From Paraburkholderia solisilvae (lineage in GTDB: Bacteria; Pseudomonadota; Gammaproteobacteria; Burkholderiales; Burkholderiaceae): DNA of 47,764 bases. The stretch spans positions 1 to 47,764 of the forward strand of contig NZ_CADIKF010000056.1 of NCBI RefSeq assembly GCF_902859875.1, given 5' to 3'. Both the position numbers and the translations under genes were made by a program. Below the pieces are notes generated by a model. That model had not been told where the DNA came from and made no database searches. It saw only the letters and a program-made list of their open reading frames with translations. This document shows positions 7,765-15,603 of this stretch, in pieces (within the stretch, counting starts at the first letter, position 1; every line of letters begins with the position of its first letter).

Positions 7765-8433
7765 ATGCAACTTGACTTCACGCCGGCGTTCGCAGGTTGG
7801 GCCGACATCGCGCACGGCGCGCTGGTCACCGTCGAAGTGACGGCCGCCGCGCTGGTGTTGAGCTGCATGCTGGGCCTGCTGATCGGCATCGGCCGGCTCA
7901 CGCCGCAGCGCCGCCTGATCTACGGCTTCTGCACCGCGTACCTCGTATTCTTTCGCGGCACACCGTTGCTGGTGCAACTGTTTCTGCTGTTCTTCGGCTT
8001 GCCGCAGTTCAACATCCTGCTGCCGGCTTTCGTGTGCGGCATGTTAGGGCTCGGGCTTTATTCGGCCGCTTATGTGTCCGAGATCGTGCGCGGCGCGATC
8101 CAGTCCGTCGATCGCGGGCAGATGGAAGCGGCGCGCTCGATCGGCATGTCGGCGGGGCAGGCGATGCGCGCGATCATCCTGCCGCAAGCGGTCGTGCGCA
8201 TGATTCCGCCGCTCGGCAACGAGTTTATCGCGCTGATCAAGAACTCCGCGCTGGTGTCGTTGCTGACCATCGACGACCTGATGCACGAAGGCCAGAAGAT
8301 CATCAGCGTGTCGTATCGCTCGCTGGAGGTGTATCTGGTTATCGCGCTCGTTTATCTCGTGCTGACGCAAACAACCAACTACCTGCTTCATCGCGTCGAG
8401 CGCCGCTTGCGCGCAGGGGGAATGGTGCAATGA
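7765..8433 (+). CDS. Amino-acid ABC transporter permease (HisM/GlnP type)
   Basis: The 222-residue inner-membrane protein has about five hydrophobic segments and the polar amino-acid permease signature: 'FFRGTPLLVQLFLLFFGLP' early on, and the EAA loop 'QMEAARSIGMSAGQAMRAIILPQAVVRMIPPLGNEFIALIKNSAL' near 130-175. It starts 17 bp after the binding-protein gene and its stop overlaps the ATPase start by 4 bp (ATGA). Only one permease gene is present, so the transporter is probably built on a homodimer. Confidence 0.92.
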   Translation: MQLDFTPAFAGWADIAHGALVTVEVTAAALVLSCMLGLLIGIGRLTPQRRLIYGFCTAYLVFFRGTPLLVQLFLLFFGLPQFNILLPAFVCGMLGLGLYSAAYVSEIVRGAIQSVDRGQMEAARSIGMSAGQAMRAIILPQAVVRMIPPLGNEFIALIKNSALVSLLTIDDLMHEGQKIISVSYRSLEVYLVIALVYLVLTQTTNYLLHRVERRLRAGGMVQ

Positions 8434-9197
8434 ACGAGACGCTCGAACCTATTGTCCGCATTCGCGGACTTGAAAAGTCGTTCGGTACGCATCGCGTATT
8501 GAACGGCATCGACTTCGATATCCGGCCGCAGCAAGTGGTCGTCGTGATCGGCCCGAGCGGTTCAGGCAAAAGCACGTTTCTGCGCTGCTGCAACGGACTC
8601 GAGCAAGCTGAGAGCGGCACCGTCGATATCTGCGGACATCGCATCGTCGACCATGGCGCGATGCTCAAGGAACGCGCGCTGAACGCATTGCGCACCGAAG
8701 TCGGTATGGTGTTCCAATCGTTCAATCTGTTTCCGCATTTGTCGGTGCTGCACAACATCACGGTCGGCCCCCGCATGTTGCGCGGCGCGTCGAAAGCGGA
8801 CGCCGACGCGGCAGCGCTCGCCTTGCTGAAAAAGGTCGGCCTCGAACATAAGGCGCACGCGATGCCCGCGAGCCTGTCGGGTGGCCAGAAGCAACGTGTC
8901 GCGATCGCGCGCGCACTCGCCATGCAGCCGCGCGTGATGCTCTTCGACGAACCGACATCCGCGCTCGATCCGGAACTCGTCGGCGAAGTGCTGCAGGTGA
9001 TGAAACTGCTGGCGTCGGAAGGGATGACGATGCTGGTCGTCACGCACGAAATGGGGTTTGCAAGGGAAGTGGCGGATGTCGTGGTGGTGATGGACGGAGG
9101 GGAAATAGTCGAGGCAGGTCCGCCGTCGACAATCTTCTCTGCGCCATCTCAGCCGCGCACGCGGACCTTCTTGCAAGCGGTGTTGTCGCGCGCATGA
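8430..9197 (+). CDS. Amino-acid ABC transporter ATP-binding protein
   Basis: The ATG at 8430 overlaps the permease stop and gives 255 residues. Walker A 'GPSGSGKST' is at 41-49, the Q-loop is 'GMVFQSFNLFPHLSVLHNI', the signature is 'LSGGQKQRVAIARALA', Walker B is 'VMLFDEPTSALDPE', and the switch His is in 'VVTHEMGFA'. This is the GlnQ/HisP subfamily that energises polar amino-acid import. The frame is also open well upstream inside the permease gene, which is a shadow and should not be used as the start. Confidence 0.94.
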   Translation: MNETLEPIVRIRGLEKSFGTHRVLNGIDFDIRPQQVVVVIGPSGSGKSTFLRCCNGLEQAESGTVDICGHRIVDHGAMLKERALNALRTEVGMVFQSFNLFPHLSVLHNITVGPRMLRGASKADADAAALALLKKVGLEHKAHAMPASLSGGQKQRVAIARALAMQPRVMLFDEPTSALDPELVGEVLQVMKLLASEGMTMLVVTHEMGFAREVADVVVVMDGGEIVEAGPPSTIFSAPSQPRTRTFLQAVLSRA

Positions 9198-9264
9198 TCG
9201 ACTTCGGTCGATGCACGCACAACTTTGGTTGGTTTGATGCATAGGGCAAGCGGAGTATGAGTTT

Positions 9265-10665
9265 ATGAATCGATCCACTCGCGCGATGTTTGCCGGGCAC
9301 GCGTTGCTGCCGGGAGGATGGTGCCGCGACGTGTTGCTCGAATGGGACGAGCAGGGCGCGCTGACCCACGTTGCGGCGAACTTTCGCGATGTTCCTGCCG
9401 ATATCGAAAGGGCATCGGGACCGATCGTGCCGGGCATGCCGAATCTGCATTCGCACGCGTTTCAGCGTGCGATGGCGGGCCTCACCGAATATCGCGCAAA
9501 CCCGACCGACAGTTTCTGGAGCTGGCGCGACCTGATGTACCGCTTTGCGGCGCGCATCACGCCCGAAGCGCTTGGCGCAATTGCGCGCTGGCTCTATGTC
9601 GAGATGCTCAAAGCGGGCTACACATCGGTCTGCGAGTTTCACTACGTGCATCATGCGGCTGATGGACAGCGTTACGCGAACCCGGCGGAACTGGCGCAGC
9701 GTGTCGTCGATGCGGCGAGCGAGACCGGCATCGGCATGACCATGCTGCCGGTTTTGTATCAATACAGCGGGTTCGGCGCGCATCCGCCGCGTGACGATCA
9801 GCGGCGCTTCATCAACACGCCCGAGCAATTACTCGCGCTCCTCGATACAGTGCGGCAAGCACGACCTGAGCATGGCGCGTTACGCTATGGTGTTGCACCG
9901 CATTCGTTGCGCGCGGTTTCGCAAGCGTCGTTGCGCGCGTTGCTTGACGGGCTTGACGCCGTAACGGCTGGTGCGCCCGTGCATATTCATATCGCGGAGC
10001 AGATTGCGGAGGTCGAAGCCTGTTTAGCGACGGAAGGCGCACGGCCCGTGCAATGGCTGCTCGATCGCTTCGATGTCGATGCGCGCTGGTGTCTCGTTCA
10101 CGCGACGCATATGGACGCGGATGAGACGATTGCCTTAGCGAAGCGCGGTGCGGTGGCCGGCCTCTGCCTCACCACCGAAGCGAATCTTGGCGATGGCCTT
10201 TTCCCGGCGCATGATTATCTGGAAGCAGGCGGCGCATTCGGTATCGGCTCGGACAGCCATATCGGCATCGATTGGCGCGCGGAACTCAGATTGCTTGAGT
10301 ACGGGCAGCGGCTCGTGAGACGCCAACGTAATGTGCTCGCGTCGCGGCAAACAGCATACGTCGCAGACCGGCTATTTCATGGCGCGCTCGCAGGCGGTGC
10401 GCGGGCGACGGGGCGGGCGGTCGGCGAACTCGTCGCCGGTGCGCGCGCGGACTGGATCGTGCTGGACCCGCTGCATCCGAATCTCGCGGAGCAGACGCCA
10501 GATACGTGGCTCTCTTCAATCGTGTTTTGCGAGCATGGCGAGACGCCGGTGCGCGATGTCTACGTTGGCGGCGAGCGAGTCGTCCATCAGCGCCGCCATC
10601 GCGATGAAACGCGGTTGTATGCGGACTATCGCAACGCGTTGGCTCACCTTCTCAGTGACGCGTGA
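9265..10665 (+). CDS. hutF: Formimidoylglutamate deiminase HutF
   Basis: HutF converts N-formimino-L-glutamate to N-formyl-L-glutamate plus ammonia, in the five-step histidine pathway. The 466-residue product is an amidohydrolase-superfamily enzyme with metal ligands in 'NLHSHAFQRAMAG' (His62, His64), 'HIHIAEQ' (240-246), 'VHATHMD' (around His279) and 'GIGSDSHIGIDWRAELRLLEYGQRL' (Asp330). These motifs, with 'WRDLMYRF', match HutF rather than cytosine deaminase or imidazolonepropionase. GGAG precedes the ATG. It lies between the ABC transporter and hutG in one operon, but hutH, hutU and hutI are not in the window. Confidence 0.93.
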   Translation: MNRSTRAMFAGHALLPGGWCRDVLLEWDEQGALTHVAANFRDVPADIERASGPIVPGMPNLHSHAFQRAMAGLTEYRANPTDSFWSWRDLMYRFAARITPEALGAIARWLYVEMLKAGYTSVCEFHYVHHAADGQRYANPAELAQRVVDAASETGIGMTMLPVLYQYSGFGAHPPRDDQRRFINTPEQLLALLDTVRQARPEHGALRYGVAPHSLRAVSQASLRALLDGLDAVTAGAPVHIHIAEQIAEVEACLATEGARPVQWLLDRFDVDARWCLVHATHMDADETIALAKRGAVAGLCLTTEANLGDGLFPAHDYLEAGGAFGIGSDSHIGIDWRAELRLLEYGQRLVRRQRNVLASRQTAYVADRLFHGALAGGARATGRAVGELVAGARADWIVLDPLHPNLAEQTPDTWLSSIVFCEHGETPVRDVYVGGERVVHQRRHRDETRLYADYRNALAHLLSDA

Positions 10666-10697
10666 ATGCGCGCACTTAACTGAACAAAGGCGACCTC

Positions 10698-11507
10698 ATG
10701 AGTGAACTCTTTTTTCTTGAGCGCGGCACCGCGCCGCTGCTGATTTCGATTCCCCATCTCGGCACGCACATTCCCGATGCGATGCGGGACCAGTACACGG
10801 ATATCGCGCTAACCGTCGCGGATACGGACTGGCACCTGGATCGGCTTTATGCGTTTGGTAAAGCGCTGGGTGCGACGATGATTGGGGCGCGCGTGTCGCG
10901 GTATGTGATCGACTTGAACCGTCCTTCGAATGACGAAAGCCTTTATCCTGGGCAGACCACTACATCGTTGTGTCCGATGGAGACGTTTCGGGGCGAGCCG
11001 CTTTATCGTGAAGGACGAGCGCCGGATATCGCGGAACGCGAAAAGCGCGTCGCGACGTATTGGCAGCCGTACCACGATGCATTGCGGGTGGAACTGCAGC
11101 GCTTGCGTGCCGCGCATGCAAATGTGCTGCTATGGGAAGCGCATTCGATTGCGAGTGTGTTGCCGCGTCTCTTTGAGGGCAAGCTGCCGGATTTGAATAT
11201 CGGCACGCAGGATGGTCGCGCGGCGGATACGTCGGTGCTGGAGGCGGTGACGCGTGCGGCGGGCTCAGGTCCGTTCACGTGGATCGCGAATGGGCGCTTT
11301 AAAGGCGGATTTATTACGCGGCACTTTGGTGCGCCGCAAGATGGAGTGCATGCGGTGCAACTGGAGATGTGCCAGTCCACGTATATGAGCGAGGACGCGC
11401 CATTCGGCTATATGCCGGAACGGGCCGGCAAGGTTGAGCCGGTCGTGCGACAGATGGTGGGTGGCGCGCTTGATGTTGTTCTGGCTATGAATGCGGTGGG
11501 TCGTTGA
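10698..11507 (+). CDS. hutG: N-formylglutamate deformylase HutG
   Basis: HutG hydrolyses N-formyl-L-glutamate to glutamate and formate, the step after HutF. The 269-residue length is standard. Family motifs are visible: 'ISIPHLGTHIP' near the N-terminus, 'TDWHLDRLY', 'RYVIDLNRPSND' and 'LLWEAHSIASVLPRLFEGKLPDLNIGT', which contain the His, Asp and Glu residues used to bind zinc. The gene is 32 bp behind hutF with AAAGGCG before the ATG. Its 3' end overlaps the convergent regulator gene by 23 bp. Confidence 0.94.
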   Translation: MSELFFLERGTAPLLISIPHLGTHIPDAMRDQYTDIALTVADTDWHLDRLYAFGKALGATMIGARVSRYVIDLNRPSNDESLYPGQTTTSLCPMETFRGEPLYREGRAPDIAEREKRVATYWQPYHDALRVELQRLRAAHANVLLWEAHSIASVLPRLFEGKLPDLNIGTQDGRAADTSVLEAVTRAAGSGPFTWIANGRFKGGFITRHFGAPQDGVHAVQLEMCQSTYMSEDAPFGYMPERAGKVEPVVRQMVGGALDVVLAMNAVGR

Positions 11508-12471
11508 TCATCCTTGACCCATACCCGAACTTCTCCCGATACGCAGCCGGACTCGTAAGCGCAATGCGCCGAAAGTGCCTGCGCATCGATTCCTCTGAGC
11601 CGAACCCCGCCAGCTCGGCGACACGGGCAATCGGCAAGGACGTTTTTCCTTCAAGCAATTCACGCGCGGCGGCGACGCGTTCACGCACAAGCCACTCATA
11701 CGGTGCCATACCCGTAGCATCATGAAATTGCCGTTGCAACGTGCGTGGACTCATCGCCGCATGCTCGGCGAGCGAGCGCAGTGTGTGCGGTAAAGCGGGA
11801 TGCCGGCGTACCCACTCCATCAACTTCGCCAGACGTCCGCCCTCATCCTGCGGCATCGGACGCGGCACAAATTGCGCCTGACCGCCTTCGCGATGCGGCG
11901 GCACCACCAGTCGCTGCGCGACCCGGTTGGCGATCGCGCCACCATAATCGCGCCGCACGAGGTGAAGCAGCATGTCCAGTCCGGCTGCCGATCCCGCCGA
12001 CGTGATGATTTGTCCTTCGTCGACATACAGCGCGTCAGACTGCACATGCACTTGCGGATAGCGCTGCTGCAGCTTTGTCGCATAGCGCCAATGAGTCGTG
12101 ACGGTCTTGCCGTCGAGCACACCGGCCGCTGCCAGCACGAACACGCCAGAGCAGATCGAACAGAGTCGCACGCCACGAGCATAGGCCGCACGAATTTTCT
12201 TTAGCAACGGCTCAGGCGGCAATTCGTCCGCATCGCGCCATCCGGGCACGACAATCGTGTTCGCGCGATCGAGCAGCGTCAGCGTATACGGCGCCGAAAC
12301 CGTCACGCCGCCTGCTGCGCGAAGCGGGCCTCGCTCGCTCGCGCATACCGCGAATCGATACCAGTCGACACCGAGTTCCGGACGCTCGAGCGCGAACAGT
12401 TCAGTCACGCAGCCGAATTCGAAAGTACAGAGCCGGTCGTAGGCCAACGCGACGACGAGATGTTTGTCCAT
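11485..12471 (-). CDS. ftrA: FtrA-like GlxA/AraC-family transcriptional regulator
   Basis: The 328-residue protein joins an N-terminal DJ-1/PfpI-like domain (about 5-180, with 'GVRLCSICSGVFVLAAAGVLDGKTVTTHW' around the pseudo-nucleophile Cys) to a C-terminal AraC-type double helix-turn-helix (about 220-320, 'MSPRTLQRQFHDATGMAPYEWLVRERVAAARELLE' and 'IARVAELAGFGSEESMRRHFRR'). This architecture and sequence fit the GlxA/FtrA group of activators. It is divergently oriented to the rhodanese gene at 12602, a pairing often seen for FtrA, so the rhodanese is the likely target. The 3' end overlaps hutG by 23 bp on the opposite strand, which may give antisense interference. Confidence 0.86.
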   Translation of the reverse strand: MDKHLVVALAYDRLCTFEFGCVTELFALERPELGVDWYRFAVCASERGPLRAAGGVTVSAPYTLTLLDRANTIVVPGWRDADELPPEPLLKKIRAAYARGVRLCSICSGVFVLAAAGVLDGKTVTTHWRYATKLQQRYPQVHVQSDALYVDEGQIITSAGSAAGLDMLLHLVRRDYGGAIANRVAQRLVVPPHREGGQAQFVPRPMPQDEGGRLAKLMEWVRRHPALPHTLRSLAEHAAMSPRTLQRQFHDATGMAPYEWLVRERVAAARELLEGKTSLPIARVAELAGFGSEESMRRHFRRIALTSPAAYREKFGYGSRMINDPPHS

Positions 12472-12601
12472 GGCGCGATGTTACCGGAGATTGTCCATTA
12501 CGCCACTTATCCGGTGCGCCGCTCAATTCCAGAATGAGGTCTCCTGAATCGGATCCACGGGCCAGGCCGTCACTCTTCCAACACTTACCGATACTTCGCT
12601 C

Positions 12602-13021
12602 ATGTCTACCATCAACGTGATCAACGCCGTCACCGCCATTCCCGCCGCCGACAGCGCCACCGCACGGGCGCACTTTCACGCGTCATTGCAATTTGAAACC
12701 GATTGTTCGGATGTGGCGAGTGCGCTCGCCAGCGGTACGCCCGGATTCGTGCTGCTCGATGTTCGCAGTTCGACGCTGTTTGCGAGGGGCCATGTGCCGG
12801 GCGCGATCAATCTTCCGCATGGAAAGATCGTCGCGTCCAAGCTCGTCGATTACCCACGCGATACGCTCTTTGTCACGTATTGTGCGGGGCCGCATTGCAA
12901 TGGCGCGGCGCGCGGTGCGATACGGCTGTCCGAGCTGGGACGGCCGGTGAAGGTCATGATGGGTGGCGTCACGGGGTGGCTCGACGAGGGCTTTAAGCTT
13001 GATGCGGTCAACGCCGAATAA
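12602..13021 (+). CDS. Rhodanese-like sulfurtransferase
   Basis: The 139-residue single-domain protein has the rhodanese motifs 'LLDVRSSTLFARGHVPGAINLPHG' (51-74) and an active-site loop beginning at Cys94 in 'VTYCAGPHCNGAARGAIRLSELG', plus the C-terminal 'MMGGVTGWLDEGF'. Rhodaneses move sulfane sulfur via a cysteine persulfide; a second Cys99 in the loop is typical of this subgroup. No signal peptide is present, so it is cytoplasmic. It is divergent from the FtrA-like regulator across a 130-bp spacer, suggesting regulation by it. Confidence 0.88.
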   Translation: MSTINVINAVTAIPAADSATARAHFHASLQFETDCSDVASALASGTPGFVLLDVRSSTLFARGHVPGAINLPHGKIVASKLVDYPRDTLFVTYCAGPHCNGAARGAIRLSELGRPVKVMMGGVTGWLDEGFKLDAVNAE

Positions 13022-13023
13022 AT

Positions 13024-13043
13024 GATCGAAAACGATTTCGATA
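13024..13043. promoter_or_regulatory. Upstream LacI-type operator-like palindrome (O1)
   Basis: GATCGAAAACGATTTCGATA, centred on CG between 13033 and 13034, lies 3 bp after the rhodanese stop. It differs at two of 20 positions from the perfect palindrome at 15530-15549. Central CpG and 8-9 bp half-sites are typical of LacI-family operators. Its centre is 189 bp (18 turns at 10.5 bp) upstream of O2, a spacing compatible with DNA looping. Confidence 0.5.
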
Positions 13044-13181
13044 TTCAATGATAATCGAGCCTAATCCGCGGCGATTGATTGTTCGATTTTACGCCGACTG
13101 TCTCTGCGCGAATTGTCCAACAATCGTTAAAAGACCAGAATAAAGTGCCATCACAGAATTCGCAACAAATCTCACCGGAAC

Positions 13182-13229
13182 TTGAACTCGACGGGCCATG
13201 CTGTTATCGTTTCAACGAAAACGTTTTCG
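13182..13229 (+). promoter_or_regulatory. Flavin reductase promoter with operator O2
   Basis: TTGAAC (13182-13187), a 17-bp spacer and TATCGT (13205-13210) form a moderate sigma70-like promoter. Five bases after the -10 begins a perfect 14-bp palindrome CGAAAACGTTTTCG (13216-13229) with central CG, sharing the CGAAA half-site core of O1 and O3. Position over the predicted transcription start fits repression. The leader from here to the flavin reductase ATG at 13382 is about 165 nt. Confidence 0.5.
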
Positions 13230-13381
13230 GCAAATCAATGTCGAGTGAGATCGTAAACGGAATTCGCCGGAGCAGTCGAGTCCACGCCGCACATGGCCTG
13301 GGCATCACGCGACAGCGACTGGTTGCCAACGCAACGACGTCGGGTTTTCGCACCACACAGATTGAAGCATTGGAAACGCTC

Positions 13382-14020
13382 ATGAACATCGAACCAGGCC
13401 CCGACGATTCTCATGCAATCTTTTACGACCCCGCCCGAGGGCACGGCTTACCGCACGACCCGTTCAAGGCGATCGTCGCACCGCGCCTGATCGGCTGGGT
13501 ATCGACGCGTGCGTCGAACGGACAGCTAAACCTCGCGCCCTATAGCTTTTTCGGCGCATTCGCCGCGTCGCCGTCGATCATCGGTTTTTGCAGCGAAGGC
13601 CGTAAAGACAGTCTCCGCAATATCGAAGAGACACGTGAATTCGTGTGGAATCTGACGACGCGTGCGCTTGCCGGACAGATGAACCGTACGTCAGCGCCGG
13701 TCGCGCCCGATGTCGACGAGTTCGCGCTGGCGGGTTTGACGCCTATCGCAGGGCGCAATGTGTCAGTGCCACGTGTTGGTGATTCTCCGGCGGCGCTCGA
13801 ATGCAAGCTGCTGCAAATCGAACATCTGCGCGACCTGAACGGAAGCCCGACGGACAACTGGCTCGTGTTGGGGCAAGTGGTCGGCGTGCATATCCATAAG
13901 GCGTACCTGAAAGATGGACGGTTCGACATACTAGCGGCGCAACCGGTCATGCGCGCCGGCTATCGAGCCGACTACGTGCAGATCGGCGAAATGTTCCAGC
14001 TCTTTCGCCCGATGTCCTGA
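13382..14020 (+). CDS. Flavin reductase-like FMN-binding protein
   Basis: With the ATG at 13382, preceded by GGAAACG, the product is 212 residues and matches the flavin-reductase-like (DIM6/NTAB) FMN-binding family: 'LIGWVSTRASNGQLNLAPYSFFGAFAASPSIIGFCSEGRKDSLRNIEETREFVWNL' is the diagnostic FMN-binding core. The frame stays open upstream to 13079, but that part covers the operator region and lacks family similarity. Such proteins often supply reduced flavin to a monooxygenase or act as small oxidoreductases; no monooxygenase is adjacent. It heads a stretch with a decayed acyl-CoA ligase and an aldehyde dehydrogenase, and shares operator sequences with the latter. Confidence 0.85.
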   Translation: MNIEPGPDDSHAIFYDPARGHGLPHDPFKAIVAPRLIGWVSTRASNGQLNLAPYSFFGAFAASPSIIGFCSEGRKDSLRNIEETREFVWNLTTRALAGQMNRTSAPVAPDVDEFALAGLTPIAGRNVSVPRVGDSPAALECKLLQIEHLRDLNGSPTDNWLVLGQVVGVHIHKAYLKDGRFDILAAQPVMRAGYRADYVQIGEMFQLFRPMS

Positions 14021-14174
14021 ATGACGAATGAACGCGGCAGAAGCATTTACCTCGCAGACGAAGGCGACATGACCTCAGGCGATAGCGACGCCACCGATTA
14101 CGCCATCGCGGATGCCAAGACGGCGTCATCTGCGATTATCGCGCGAGGGGTATTCGCCGTGACCGGAGGCCGCC

Positions 14175-15464
14175 GTGGTTTTCGATCTGCTTGAAGCGGG
14201 CGGTGCCGATCGTGCCGCCCTGCATCTCGGCACGCAAACCTTGACCCGCGGCGAACTCCGGACTGCATCTCGACGCGCGGCCGCTTTAATGCGCAACCTA
14301 GGAGTCGGACGCGGCGACATCATCGCAGTATGGCTGCCTGCCAGTACTGTATGGCTGCAACTGTTCTTCGCGGCGGCGCAGTTGGGGGCAGTGATGGTTC
14401 CCGTCAGTGTGCGATTCAAGCTGCCAGAAGCGCTGCATATCGTGAAGACCGCGAAAGCGCGCGTACTTGTGGTGCCAAAGAAATCTCCCGACTTCGATCA
14501 CGTCGGCGCAGCCAGAGAAATCAAGGCCGCGACCATCACCCTGCAGCACATCGTCGAAGTGACGCGATTCGACGGCTTCGAATGGAATGCGCTCAAACCG
14601 TATATGCGTTGGGAAGGTTGCGATACCGATTTGCTCTGCACGTTCGCGACATCTGGCACAACCGATGAGCCAAAGCTCGCCGTCCACACAGCGGGCGGTA
14701 TAGCCACGCACGCGCGCAATCTCGGACGCGCTCACGACATCCGTGCTACGGACGTGATGCTATGTGCGCTTGCGCTGGATGACGTGCTGGGTTTTATGCC
14801 GCCAATTGCGGCGCTCGCATCGGGCGCTGCTTGCGTGCTGTTGCCGGCCTTTAACGCGAATGCCTTCGCAGCAGCCATCGAGCGATATCGTGTGACGCAT
14901 CTGTTCGGTCCGGACGTGTTGATCGACGAGGTGCTGAATGAGCGAAATCATTCGCTGGCAACCTGGCGCCGCGGTGGATTTCCCGAGGGGGTGCGGCTCG
15001 CAAAGCGTGTGATCGCACACGCGTGGGATGCGTTGCAACTGCGCCTGACCGTCATGTACGGCACGCCCGAATGTTTCGCGATGGCAGAAATGCACGACAT
15101 GAATCAAGGCCGCCACCCGCGCAGTGTGCCGGGTAGCGCGTTGATCTCGCAAGGCATTGTGTTTCGCATCGTCGATCCGGAAAGCGGGGCGGTACTGCCC
15201 GATGGGCAACGAGGTGAATTGCAGGTGCGCGGCTATAACGTGATGGCGGGCTATTTGCACAACCCCAAGGCGACATCGGAGCGCTTCTCCATGGGTGGCT
15301 GGTTTAGAACCGGCAAATTTGCCCATACCAACGGCAACACTCTCTGCTACCCGGCAGCAACAAGTGACACGTTGCAAGTGCCTGGGTCACCCGCTCAACT
15401 TCGCGGGGACCGGGGCTTCTCCGATATAACGCCCGAGCGCACGGCGTCGAGCCCGATCCTGTAA
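14175..15464 (+). pseudogene. AMP-binding acyl-CoA ligase, C-terminally truncated and decayed
   Basis: A GTG start at 14175 with GGAGG at 14165-14169 opens 429 codons matching class I adenylate-forming acyl/aryl-CoA ligases: 'LTRGELRTASRRAAALMRNLGVGRGD', the phosphate loop 'TSGTTDEPKLAVHT' (Gly replaced by Asp in the usual TSGTTG), 'YGTPECF', and 'GELQVRGYNVMAGYLHNPKATSERF'. The next motif, normally GWFRTGD with the ribose-binding Asp, reads 'GWFRTGK'. After 'DTLQVPG' similarity ends and the frame stops. The C-terminal domain of about 100 residues with the catalytic Lys is missing. Full-length relatives are about 500-550 residues. The enzyme is very likely inactive; it may have made a CoA ester in the same pathway as the neighbouring genes. 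Confidence 0.72.
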
Positions 15465-15499
15465 AAAAACGGTTTCGGAAAGCTTCTCGAATATGCACC

Positions 15500-15549
15500 T
15501 TGCACTTTCGTAAATTCGCCTCTATATTTGATCGAAATCGATTTCGATC
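15500..15549 (+). promoter_or_regulatory. Aldehyde dehydrogenase promoter with perfect operator O3
   Basis: A weak -35 (TTGCAC, 15500-15505), 17-bp spacer and good -10 (TATATT, 15523-15528) precede GATCGAAATCGATTTCGATC (15530-15549), a perfect 20-bp palindrome with central CG. It nearly duplicates O1 (18/20). An operator abutting the -10 predicts repression by a LacI-type protein; no such gene is in the window. The dehydrogenase ATG is 55 bp downstream. Confidence 0.6.
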
Positions 15550-15603
15550 GATCGCGAAACTATCGTGAACACGGAGCAGTTCAGTTGCTTCAAGGAGCAG
15601 ATC

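Noticed and set aside
13079..13381. N-terminal extension of the flavin reductase gene
   Set aside because: It spans the predicted promoter and operator O2; the 212-residue product from 13382 fits the family length.
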